Positions 53,730 to 64,000 of a stretch of 64,000 nt of DNA are shown one piece after another. This DNA comes from Baylisascaris procyonis (taxonomy: Eukaryota > Nematoda > Chromadorea > Rhabditida > Ascarididae). A model generated the notes under the pieces. It was not told the origin of the DNA. It saw nothing but the letters and a program-made list of their open reading frames with translations, and searched no databases. Made by a program: the position numbers and the translations under genes. Positions within the stretch are counted from its first letter, which is position 1. Each line of letters starts with the position of its first letter. The stretch lies in NCBI GenBank assembly GCA_037389465.1, contig JAZARR010000214.1, positions 3,100,001 to 3,164,000 on the forward strand, given 5' to 3'.

Positions 53730-56025
53730 CTCGGGATGTATCATAGTGATCAACCGATCAATTAGAAGATATTCTGATCAATCGATTTTGCCAAATCACT
53801 TCGAACAGTAGTTAAATTTTGAGATGTACTGCTTAATTTATTGTTCATTTAATGCACTATAAGAATATGTATTATAAAAATGACTCTATTTCATATTTCC
53901 GTACGTAATCGACAGTGTCTTCTTGTCACTGTACACCTTGTGGTGCAATAGGTTCTTGATGGGCAATCATATTGACGATGAATGAATTTTATTGGCGTTT
54001 ATCGCAACGCACCTGTCGGCACTGTTCAGAGGATGTTCAACACGAACGCTACGCATTGTGCTTTTGCAGCTGCCTTCATCATCTATCAATCACAATTAGC
54101 ACAGTGATATCCATTCGATATTAGATTGAAGCTTGTTATCGCATTTCTGCTTCATTAAAGAACCACAAAAAGAAGATCCTTTTAGCAGAAGTCTTACTGT
54201 GAAGCTTTACTAGCAACGCCAAGATTTCGTTGATCATTGATTGAATCAGCGGGCAGATTTGACACATGGCTGAAACGAACAAAAATGGGTTTATGCTTAT
54301 GTTTCAAAGAATTTTTTCGGTTTCTACATAGTAGCCGCAGTTGGTAATTGTCAAACATGGTATACGCACAAGGCTAATTGCAGCAAATCGCGAAGGCTGT
54401 TTTGTTCTTATGATATCAGTCGCTAGAACCGAAAACCTAGCCAAGCATTAAGCTTGCTTCCTGTTGGCTCTCGCAGGAATCATCTAATAGCATAAGGACC
54501 ATCACATTTCAATGCATACATAGATGGGATTTCTGGAGCAGAAGGAGATACTTCTTAAATGAGCACGGGGAAATGGTCATTCAATTTTTACCACGTTATT
54601 CTTTCTATGTCACATACTGGATGGTGCAGTGGAGAAAAGAGTGCGCTTTTTATTTGGTGTTGCCCTCTTAATAATGCTCCAATCTTCGCTCCAATTGCGC
54701 AACAAATGCGCGAAAAACGACCAGATCCCTATCTTCATTCAATGTTCCACTCCACTCTCTCCATCGTTCATGCCTCAGTTCACCGTGAATAAACTGTTTA
54801 CGTCCCCCTCCCCTCTCGCACTCAATTGCCCTCAGTCTCAATCATATTAATTGTTCATTTCTTTTACTGAGTGAAACAGAGAAGGTGGTCATAAGATGTA
54901 CCGTTTTTTCATTCCTTCACTTCTCATTGCACTATATTCGGATTTTACTTAATAAATACCTTTCAACCTTCTAACTCTGAGTCGCACATGGACAAACCAC
55001 CCCCTCCCCCTTCAGCAGAATTCTGTTGCGTGCAATCTTTGATCAGCATTTGGGACGTGCTGTTTTCCAAATTTGGAAGTCACTATCACTGCCAGAAATT
55101 TGCATTTCGTTGTTCCTACACTAAATTTGCGTCTCGTTATTTAAAAAAAAAACGCTTCTTAAAAGCTGCAAAGATTAAGTTTATCGGGATAAAGTTGAAG
55201 TTCTGACCGTAAAATTGATAGCAGCAGTTTCATTTGAGTGACTGATAAACCTTTTATTTCAACCAAATAAACCACCGAAGGCGCCAAAAATTCTGCGCTT
55301 CCATATGACCTTCTCCAAAAATTCTGAATTTCTCATATCATTCCGATGCCTGTTCCCCTCTCGAAACGCCGGGATTAGCCAGACTTGTTTCCCTTCAGGT
55401 TTTATAGGAGGAGGGAGGCATGCGAAGATAGGATGGTTATCGATATATTCACGACAGCCGATAAAAGCTTTTGTACACGCCTATCAACTATCTAAAGATT
55501 AAATCACTGCAGCACAGACACATATGAATGTATGCAATTAATTATCATTGCTTCGCAATAAGCTGCTGAAGTTTACGATTCGAAACTTTCCACGTCAAGC
55601 AGTTTCCTTCTGCAGCCTTGTCATCACTCCAGAGTGCATTCCGGATACCCATTAGAGGAATAGTTGCAAAATGCATAATGATGGTAATTAACACATTTCT
55701 GTCTATATATAGCCGATGGCTGCAAAACGCAATCAAATAGACAAATAATATAATATTGTCCGTTGGCCGCCTTATATCACTGTTCACTCCAAAGTTCATG
55801 AAAGAAACTTTGCTTGTTTTCATCTGAGGATCGCTAGAATAAACACCATGCCGTTTCTTAGACTTTTAGTATAAAAGTAACCCCAAATTGGTACTCAGTG
55901 ACAGCACACACATGGAAATATCAAAGACCGCACTTCACTGTACGCATCGATCAAAACGCGAAAGATTCAGTATGTTCGCTTGAATAAAAATTATTAAGCG
56001 AACGTGAACGTGCTTGCGGGCAAGA

Positions 56026-56113
56026 TTCAAGCTCGCAATCTACCGTTTTTCAGAAAGCAGAAGTTGCGAGCTTGAACCCTTTCAGCGAGCAATCATTGTT
56101 CGCTGAAAGGGTT
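56026..56113. repeat. Two adjacent hairpins (perfect and near-perfect inverted repeats)
   Basis: Hairpin 1: TTCAAGCTCGCAA at 56026-56038 pairs with TTGCGAGCTTGAA at 56064-56076 across a 25-nt loop. Hairpin 2: the arm starting AACCCTTTCAGCGA at 56075 pairs with the arm ending TCGCTGAAAGGGTT at 56113. It has about 18 base pairs including one G-T and a 3-nt loop. The hairpins share two bases. No ORF explains the conservation of pairing. Function is unknown; a MITE end or a small hairpin RNA are possibilities. Confidence 0.9.
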
Positions 56114-57620
56114 TAGCTGTCATCAAAACAAGCGTTTACCTATTTCTTCATACCAAGCCGAAATTCGTTAGGTGCCCTAAGACTTAGGAGGCTTCAATCT
56201 CGCTGGACTGCTTCGCATTCCACTCTTTCTCCTCCTTACATTCCTATGCCGCCTCAATCGCTAGAATTGCAATTGAATAAAATATTCACAGTGGATATAG
56301 TTCAAGCCTCTTCACTTGTGTATATCCATTAGAAACAGTCGAAGAACTATTTTTCACAGTCATTGGTTGTTCTCCAAAATTCCAATATAAAAATTGCGGA
56401 CATCGCTGAATTAATCCTCTAAACTGCTTCCTTCTTAGCAATTTCTTTCGAAGCTCTTCTGGTACTCGTTGATTATGTACTCATATGGCGGTTATGATGC
56501 AGAATTTTAGTCGATCATTCCATCCTTCAATTCGGTTATATTCAATGCAGAGATAGGCTAGCACTAAATTCAACATGCTTGTAAGAAGGAAATTTCATTA
56601 TCGAATATTTTGGAAGTGCAAAAGAACAATCGAAGAATGCCACACTTATATGGTTTTATTTACTGAAGAGTGCTTCTGCAATCTGTGCAGCGATGATAGT
56701 CTTAAGATGTGCCGCTGAATTGAATGAAATTGTGAGCGCTTTTCAAAGATGGCTTTTAAGTGAATTGGATTAGTGTGTCTTGCGAAGCTAGTGAAAAGCC
56801 TGTATTTATCTCAAATTGGCAGCACTCGGCACTCAGACACCGCATCCGCTTAATTTGCTTCGAGAAGCGAATACGCAAAGAAATTTGTCTCCGTTTTTGC
56901 TAGATCTTTCCCATTAACGAATTTCGCAGCTCAACGGCCTTAATGCGTGTTCTGTGCTAATCACATCGAACCATCGAATGATGCGCCAATTGTTGTTGGG
57001 TTGGCAACATTTGCCTAATAGAGATCCAGTCTCTGCTCAACAGAGTTTATAATGTTTACAGTTTTTGAGGGGAAGTATTCAAGAATATGCATCAAATGTT
57101 GGATTGACTAAAAGGTTTTTATATTCATTCGACTCTACTTGAGGAAACGTCTTTCGAAATATTTGAGCAACAGCTTCCTACATGCATTTGCAAATTCCCG
57201 TGTGCAAGGCACATTACTGTAATGCACGTCTGCAGATTTTGGTGCATTTATGGATGTGCGTGTGTGCTTGTGCCTGATTGGTATCTTTAGCCGGAAAATC
57301 AGTGAAACGAGGGGCAAAAACTTAATAGGTACAATTTGCATCGCACAATTGCTGACTTTCTCTGTCGAGGTTCAAGTGGCTCTAGAAGCAGATGAAGATA
57401 CTTAAAAGTGCGCATTAAAACCTTGCATGGATCGGTTGGGTTGACTCCACTGTCAGCCGGTGAATCGATTCGCAAAAACGAATTGTATATAAGAACTAAA
57501 TTTGTAAAATATTTGAATGAGTGTTGAATTTTATTATAAAGGCATATTATTATATAGAATATGTTTTGCGTGCAGTTTGTGACATGGTCTCACTACTACG
57601 GCTACAATAGCTGTATGACG

Positions 57621-57788
57621 TTAACTCAACTTCTCCTCCGAGCATAAGAGGTTTGTCTGCGATAGGCTTACTGGCGATAAGAAGCTTGCTATCTTTTCAA
57701 GAGCTTCAAGAGAAAGTAAATCTTTGCAGCGAGGTAAAGGGACGTTGGTTAGTTTGTCGAGACTTGTCGATCCTTGCGAAACCAGAAA
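57621..57788 (-). CDS. Possible terminal exon of a - strand gene with poly(A) signal
   Basis: Acceptor gactgtttgcag, then 55 residues (starts FLVSQGSTSLDKLTNVPLP, ends EEKLS) and TAA. AATAAA at 57535-57530 lies 86 nt beyond the stop on the same strand. GC is above the local level. Upstream - strand segments near 58.0-58.3 kb (acceptor tttatttag, donor gtgagttgg) may be earlier exons, but phases could not be fixed. No family recognised. Confidence 0.3.
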   Translation of the reverse strand, partial: FLVSQGSTSLDKLTNVPLPRCKDLLSLEALEKIASFLSPVSLSQTNLLCSEEKLS

Positions 57789-60511
57789 CTGCAAACAGTC
57801 GAGCAGCAACACTGAGAGGTGACCGTAGTGCGATTTCCAATGAACTCAGTGCAAGCGGGATTTTATGAGCGAGGCTTTTATGAAACGCATTGGGAATGGT
57901 GTAGAACATGACCGCTAGGACCATGTTGCTACTTTCTCTCTTTGTTCATCACCTACCGTTTAGCATAATTCTCAGCGTTGCGTCAACTAATCGGTATATG
58001 TTAGGATCATTTGCCATTCACGATCCGCCGGATGAATGACCTGATGCACGGAAAACGCAGCGACCGTATCTTACATGTACCGATTTGCTGGCACCACATG
58101 AAACGTGATCGATATGACTACACCATTTCCTGCCCAGCGTTTGAACCAACTCACGAATTGGATGGTTCAGAATTACAGCGGCAGATCTGCGTAAACCATT
58201 GCCCAAGTCTAAATAAAATTGCATGGCTAAGAAGGGGCAAAATAAAGCGGTGGTAGCAGTCATATTTTGCACATTAGCAGAGATGTTTAACTTGAGTGAG
58301 TGCATAATTACTGACGTTATTCGAAGAGTTTCATAAATTGAAGCAGTTCACGCTCAACTTCCTCTCTCACTTAACGATCCTTCAGCGACGATCGGTAATT
58401 GTTGGCGAATGCGTGTCACAGTTTGCTTTAGATGTGCGCTTTGTTTGCTATTAGGGATTAACTTCGAATATATTGCGCACCAATAAATAGAGATATCATT
58501 CACTAATGCTAAGAGTGTAGTAGTTCACATTCATCGTGAGTTATGCACATTTCCTTTAAGATCATACCATTTTTTGGCCATTTTAGACTTAGGTTCCACA
58601 GCACGTCAACAACGACCAAAACTTCACTAGATGGTGTGCTGATGGATATTATATTTTTGAAACTTGCACCTCCCATAATCAACTTTTTCTCATTGGATTT
58701 GCTTCAAATAGAGCGTTATGAATTCTTCAGTAGAGCACTGAAAGCATAAAGATCGTGAAAATAAGTCTGTGAATGAAAATTTTTACGAAAAACAGGAAGG
58801 AAAGTAGCTAAGTCATAAATTACGACGTATGTTTACAATGCTTATAGAGCAAGGCAATGCATATATTAAGTGTGCCTATTACGGTGCACTTCACGCCACC
58901 CACTGTGGCACTTTGTCCAAATGATAGAGACGCCGCAGTTCATTGTTTGCACTAAACGCTTGCTTTGATGTTGCCGTTACGGTCTTGACCCTCCCCCTCA
59001 AATTCCAAAACGTCGCTTCTCTTAATGTATTCGGAAGCGATTACAAGTAGAGTGTGTAATTGTATAATTTGTGGTGTTGTTCACAATAAACGCTCTTCCA
59101 TTTATCTGCAACGCTCTTTTTCAGGCGCAGTTTGGGGGTTTTGTGTTGATTCAACTTAGAACAGAATTCAACTTACAAAATTATTTTGATGCAGATAATT
59201 AAAAGTAGTAGTTGACTTTGTGATATTGAATCGATGCTGGGAGGGTGTTTCTAAATTTAAAAAATATTCAAAGATATAATCACAAAAGATTCATTTCTTA
59301 GAAAGTAGATGAAGGGAGTCGCTTAATTATAGTGGTTATTCCTCTCTCATCTATCAACAAACTTCCCATCTTTGAATGAGTGCAAAAAGGGATGCATAGT
59401 GTTGTCGCGCAATAAATTTTCACTCTCTGAAGTGATTAGCACACGTTTCCCCGTAATTGCGCTGCTCTCATTCAACCAATCCTATTGCCGTTTCTCACAT
59501 GCATCGCAAAATGTCTTACAAAACGGCACGCATATATCATCGTCTCGAACAACAACAACTTTTCTTCATAAAGTGCAACATCATTGAGGATAGTGATCTT
59601 ACTCAATTGACTGAGAGTCTGAATTTGGGTGGTTCTAGTTTTGAAGAGGACAACGACGATTCGGATATTAGAAGAAATCCTACACATCTTTTTCAGTGTA
59701 GACTTGTCATACAATTAAACTGACAGCTCCTCCGACAAAAATGACAATAAAGAATCAAGAACCTATGTGGAGTCCACAAGAAGGATCGCTCGTTAATCGA
59801 ATATATGATACTTTCCTGTGCGAGCATACGATCTTCACAATGCGTATTAACTTAAACACTGTTTTGCGACTTTTATAGGTAAAGGATGCTCCCAAAATCT
59901 TTAAGCAAAGCAACCTTGAATACTATGTGCTAGAATTCGAAAAAATATTGTAAATGAAGAGAAGTGAACACAACAAAAAAGGAAAGTTCATCGTCTGTGA
60001 AATTGTTACGATTGGATCGTTCCCAGCAATTTCGATTATGAGAAGAGTTGACAACATCGCAAAACGCATAAAAATGGCACTCATATCATTTTTCTCACAT
60101 TTCATCCTACACACAATGGCCTTTCGTTTTACTAGGGGCAGATTTACTGACATCGCGCAAAAGATTTGTGTAGAACCCCTTTCAGTTTATTCTAAATTCC
60201 ATAAATTCCATAAAGCTACCGAAATATGATAAAAGAAGTTTTGAGTGCCGTCAATGTCTACAGCACCTATCAAAATTAAAAGTTGCAACTACACGCTCTT
60301 TGACAAGTTGGATGTAATGAGCACAGAAACTGCCTTCTCTGACTAATATTACTTCGGCTGTAATTTTTGGGTATACGCAACAGTGAAACTAGCCTGAAAT
60401 AGCGGGTCCTCGGTCCATTTAAGTCGGTTTAAATTGCATCTGCGGAAACGATTTATGCAACACCTGTCCGCATTTAATGAGCAAAGAAAAGATGAGGCGT
60501 AAGATGATTGT

Positions 60512-61756
60512 TTAATATGTAGAATTTTTTTGCTTGGATAACAAAGGATCGAAGATAGGATTCTTGCTGTTTCCTGAACCTTTCATACCCTTCCTTTGAA
60601 TTTCCTAAATCACAATCTGTAACTGGAGCCATAGCAGAAGTTTTGAACGCATATTAAATTATAAGCTGGCACAGAAATAAGTTCCAAGATTTGTTAAAGC
60701 AGCTTCTAGTGCAAGAAAAAAACAACAGAATCTTTCGAAAGTCATACTAGTTGTGTGCGCAAACTTGATACCGTAACCGAGTGCTAATAATAAAAAATGC
60801 ATCCAAAGAGTTTAATAATGAGTTATGCACCTCTAGGATATTGTTAGCTCAAGATGTCTGCCCATTCACCTTAATGGCGATCATTGGACGCACTAAACAA
60901 ATAATTATGTTCGATAATACAGATGCAATTTGTGGCGAATCTCCAAGGCCATAGGTGGTGCGATGCAAGGCATATAATAATATGAAGAGGGCTCCTATGG
61001 CGAAGATAATTGACAAATTCAGAGAGGAAGTACGGTAATTGTTGGCATAATACATTGAAGACGGCGCGAAATTGCATCGTTCACATTTTGAGGTTGAACG
61101 AATTATAAGTGATCGATAATTACAACAAATGCAGCATACTCGAGGACGTGCAATCGAAATGATTGCCACTCGGCGTCAATCTAAAATGTCCATTTCTTTG
61201 CACATTCACCCATCATAACATATTATAAGGTGCCAATAGTTGTGCACTCATAAAATTAAGCGGCTCTTATAACGATTACTTCAGGAAATTATATTATTTA
61301 GTTGATCTCATATGTTAGGGTGGACACACAGTTAGTTAGCTTTACGGATATTTGGGGATAATAGAATAGCCACAAAGCGGAAAAAATAGATATATGGCAT
61401 ATATTAATCGCGCAATTCATTATACTTTCAACTCTTCATGATTTCTTGCTTTTCTGCGACTTTTTTGCAAATTTGCATACGCAAAGCTCTTTCTTTAAAG
61501 TTCCCTTTGAAAAGCGCATATGTATATCTACTGAGTAGAATTCTTTTATCTGCAGCAGCAGTAAAGTTAGAGCTATGAAACTTTGTGATCTACTGTAAAT
61601 ATCGTAAGCTGTTTCCTTACAGCAACATTCAAGGTGATCGATTAAGAAAGCCCTTAGAGGCATTTACATGTGCGAAATCGGATCCTGTTCGACATGTTGT
61701 CAAATCGGAAAAAAGCGAATTTTTGTGGAATTACATAAGCTTGTGGAATTGTCCGA
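60512..61756 (-). CDS. Possible gene: Cys-pair (zinc ribbon-like) segment followed by two membrane helices
   Basis: Three - strand segments join in phase: 61756-61668 (gttttag; ACAT|gtaaat), 61138-60870 (ctcgag; AAG|gtgaat) and 60604-60512 (gatttag; TAA). The middle exon has CCICC and CERC pairs about 12 residues apart. Two hydrophobic helices follow (LSIIFAIGALFILLYAL and ASVLSNIIICLV), and the last exon is a short polar tail. The layout faintly recalls TMEM55-type PIP2 4-phosphatases (paired CxxC, then two helices), but the spacing differs and I do not claim the family. Earlier exons were not found. Confidence 0.28.
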
Positions 61757-62086
61757 CTAAAACATGAGTAGCCCTTTGTTGGGCTTGATTTATTTTTTTA
61801 TTCGTAAATTTGAAACGCATTTGTCCGCTGAGTGAGATTGTTGAGGTGCATGTCACGTTGGCTCATTTGCAGCCTAACTTAAAGCATCTTTTTAAGGCTG
61901 ATTACTCTCCCTTCTTTTTGAGAAACAATAAGAAAGTTCAAATACTGCTCAACGAGCAAAGTATGCGCATATAATTAAGGAACGACTCAAAAACTTCGCG
62001 GCGGATTGTTCGCGGTTGGCTCGAATTCAGCCTGCAAAATGAGTTTTATTCAATTGCCTCTGTACTCACTTTCATTCTTTTCGCAG

Positions 62087-62227
62087 TTACTGAGAGCTTA
62101 TTCGAAGAGAAAAGATGAAGCTACTATAAACGCACACATATGCACAATGATTGCACCAGAACAATGGTTGCATAATCCTGCAATGCGGTTTTTTTCGAAA
62201 TTCAGGCTTCGATTTCAAAATTTCGAG
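62087..62227 (+). CDS. Possible internal exon of an unknown + strand gene
   Basis: A near-perfect acceptor (cattcttttcgcag) and a donor (TTCGAG|gtatag) bound 47 open codons in phase 0, including MIAPEQWLHNPAMRFF. No neighbouring exon could be joined with confidence. Confidence 0.2.
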
Positions 62228-62239
62228 GTATAGGTGGGA

Positions 62240-64000
62240 GAAGAAACTGGAAAATTGGGATATGGCTGAACGAAGGTGACCCTATAGTTACCATTCGCTG
62301 TCTAAATGGCGTGGATAGTGAGATGGCTGCTATGTTGCTTTGCACTGTTGGCATCGTTTTGCACTACTACACATTGAATACTAACACGCTGAATAACGGA
62401 AGTTGAGGCGCCTCTTTCCGTTGAATCTTATTGTTTCCATGTTCTTCGTTTTGAAAGCTGTGAGGATGCTCAATTTTTATGGTGCACTTACGAGAAGGTA
62501 TACAATATTTGTTGAATTGCGCTTCGATTGCATTACCACTAAATTGTCAGTAAGCGGCATTAAAGGCTGAAATTTAGAGATCATGAAAAGAAGAAAACAT
62601 GAGACGCGTTCATAGTCGTATAGCTTGATGGAGAGGGACTAGTCATTAACTGTGTACGATGGAGGCGCCGAAAAGACATATGGCGAAGTTGTGAAGAAAG
62701 ATTTCACTTATGAATTTGAAAAATTACAAAATTAGCTGCTTTATGCGATTTTCGAGGCATCTCCGCATGACCATCTCCTCCAGTTTATTCATCGAAAAAA
62801 GATCGTCTTCCAGGTGTGACTTTATGTCTCTGACGTGATGCCTTAAGGCACATGTAACTTCACCTTATATACTTCAAAACAAAACAAAGCAAAACAAAAA
62901 GAAGAAACCGTGCGTAGAAAAAGAGACCCTCCTTTAGTGCAGCGTATTATAGAGCTTAAAGAAAAGGCATCCTGAGAACGATTTGGTCTACACAGAAATG
63001 ATTGCAAAATTACTATTTTGCCAAGAGGACAAAGAAAGTCAGGAAAGGCTTCTGCACTTCCTTCCAAAAGCCCATATTTGCCTTAAGAAGGTTTTTTTTT
63101 TGGAAGACCGAACCGATCTAACCGAATGTGTTCGCGGGCATTTGCAGGTTATAATAGATTATTTATTTATTTAATTATTTATTTATTTAAGCTACGTATT
63201 ACTGAAATCGTTAATGCACAAACAAAACGAGCCCTACAAATTGCACTAAAGTGAGCGAAAACAATGCGAGGTAAATGAAAATAAGAAAGAAAACTGATGT
63301 AAATCAAATTTATACAACAAAACGGCTTTTTTGTATAATCTCATTCTTTTAATTTTAGCTTCGGTTTGGGCACAATAAACTTCTCGTTCCGAATTCGAAT
63401 CCAGTTTTTGAAAATTTCGTTGCAATATTTTCATGAATTAAAGAGATAAGCTGGAATCGTTCGAGTAAAAACTAGAATTGAAAAAAGTTAATAAATCTTA
63501 TACTCCACATTGTGGGAAACACACCAGGAATGATATGATATGCATTCCCCATTTAGGATTTTAAAACAGCTCGAATAGTGATTGGACTAACTAATTCGCG
63601 GCGTGAAAAACTTTTTTAATCCAGGATTGATTCCACATGTCTCTGCTACAGTGGTAGGACTACGATGCTACGATCATACATTTCATGTGTGAGCTGATCG
63701 AACATTGTCCTGAATTTGTAATGTCCTCCATTGAAATGGACAGCCTTATTCCCGTTTGCTGCTCATTTATAGCCATTTTATGGTCACTACGAGAGTGGAC
63801 GACGGAAAATTGAATCGTTAAACGATTTACCCAAACAATTGGCATTGAAGTGCAGGTTGATTTACAGAAGGCGGCAATCAAACGAGATACACCTGCCACG
63901 CAGATGTACTCTCGTGCCTGTAGCGCATACCGCACCCACTAAATGTTAAACGCTGTTTTAATCCGTCAAAATGCTACAAGCATCGTTGACAAATCCTTAC
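62240..64000. other. Unassigned end of window
   Basis: Short ORFs only, a CAAAA-rich run near 62875-62900 and the TTTA repeat. A gene could continue past the window edge, but nothing here shows it. Confidence 0.5.
63153..63191. repeat. (TTTA)n-like short tandem repeat
   Basis: Imperfect TATT/ATTT tetranucleotide run near the end of the window. Confidence 0.85.

Larger units (their letters stand above)
53052..57400. other. Unassigned stretch downstream of the homeobox gene
   Basis: AT-rich with only short ORFs. Holds the 21-bp tandem duplication and the hairpin pair listed separately. No second homeodomain was seen. Confidence 0.5.

Noticed and set aside
39182..59640. TRA-1-like sites (TGGGTGGTC), as known in the C. 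elegans ceh-30 control region
   Set aside because: No perfect match was seen in the homeobox introns. Near matches at about 39018 (AGGGTGGTT) and 59625 (TGGGTGGTT) are too weak or too far.
59457..59723. 88-codon + strand ORF with an acidic stretch
   Set aside because: Coding-like by eye, but no neighbouring exons or signals could be tied to it; the - strand is open as well.
59923..60229. Overlapping ORFs on both strands with hydrophobic runs
   Set aside because: Both readings look equally plausible, which shows how easily AT-rich DNA mimics coding sequence.

Overview
The window looks like nuclear DNA of a rhabditid nematode, most like a strongylid or hookworm, though the species is inferred. 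It is AT-rich, with many introns ending in TTTCAG-like acceptors and plausible trans-splice acceptors just before start codons. It carries a BarH-class homeobox gene matching the ceh-30/ceh-31 type. There are no bacterial operons, rRNA or tRNA genes that I can see.

Two genes are solid, both on the + strand. (1) 9418-27075: an 18-exon gene for a secreted protein of about 950 residues. It has a signal peptide, a PAN/apple-like domain, a divergent first TSP1 repeat, a Gln-rich segment, a His/Pro/Gln/Tyr repeat linker, eight canonical TSP1 repeats and a degenerate last TSP1-like module. Splice phases agree at every junction; two introns need GC donors, and one exon start and one exon frame are less certain. 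(2) 39182-49714: a five-exon BarH-like homeobox gene encoding about 300 residues with the Bar-type WYQNRR recognition helix, spread over 10.5 kb with two introns of 3.7-3.9 kb.

Other elements: a decayed CR1/Jockey-like non-LTR retrotransposon on the - strand inside an intron of gene 1 (20400-21360); a TA microsatellite in another intron; tandem duplications; several near-perfect hairpins (36.45, 36.69 and 56.0-56.1 kb); and a possible recursive splice site in the last intron of the homeobox gene.

The rest (1-8.3 kb, 27.5-39 kb, 50-64 kb) has no gene I can recognise. I found chains of short open segments with fitting splice sites and phases that may be real, poorly conserved genes: a terminal exon at 8858-8985 just upstream of gene 1 (possible operon partner), broken small ORFs at 768-1555, a possible - strand gene at 32.1-38.7 kb, a possible + strand pair of exons at 52.6-53.05 kb, a - strand terminal exon with poly(A) signal at 57.6 kb, and a Cys-rich/transmembrane - strand gene at 60.5-61.8 kb. 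All have low confidence because short ORFs with plausible splice sites are common by chance in AT-rich DNA.
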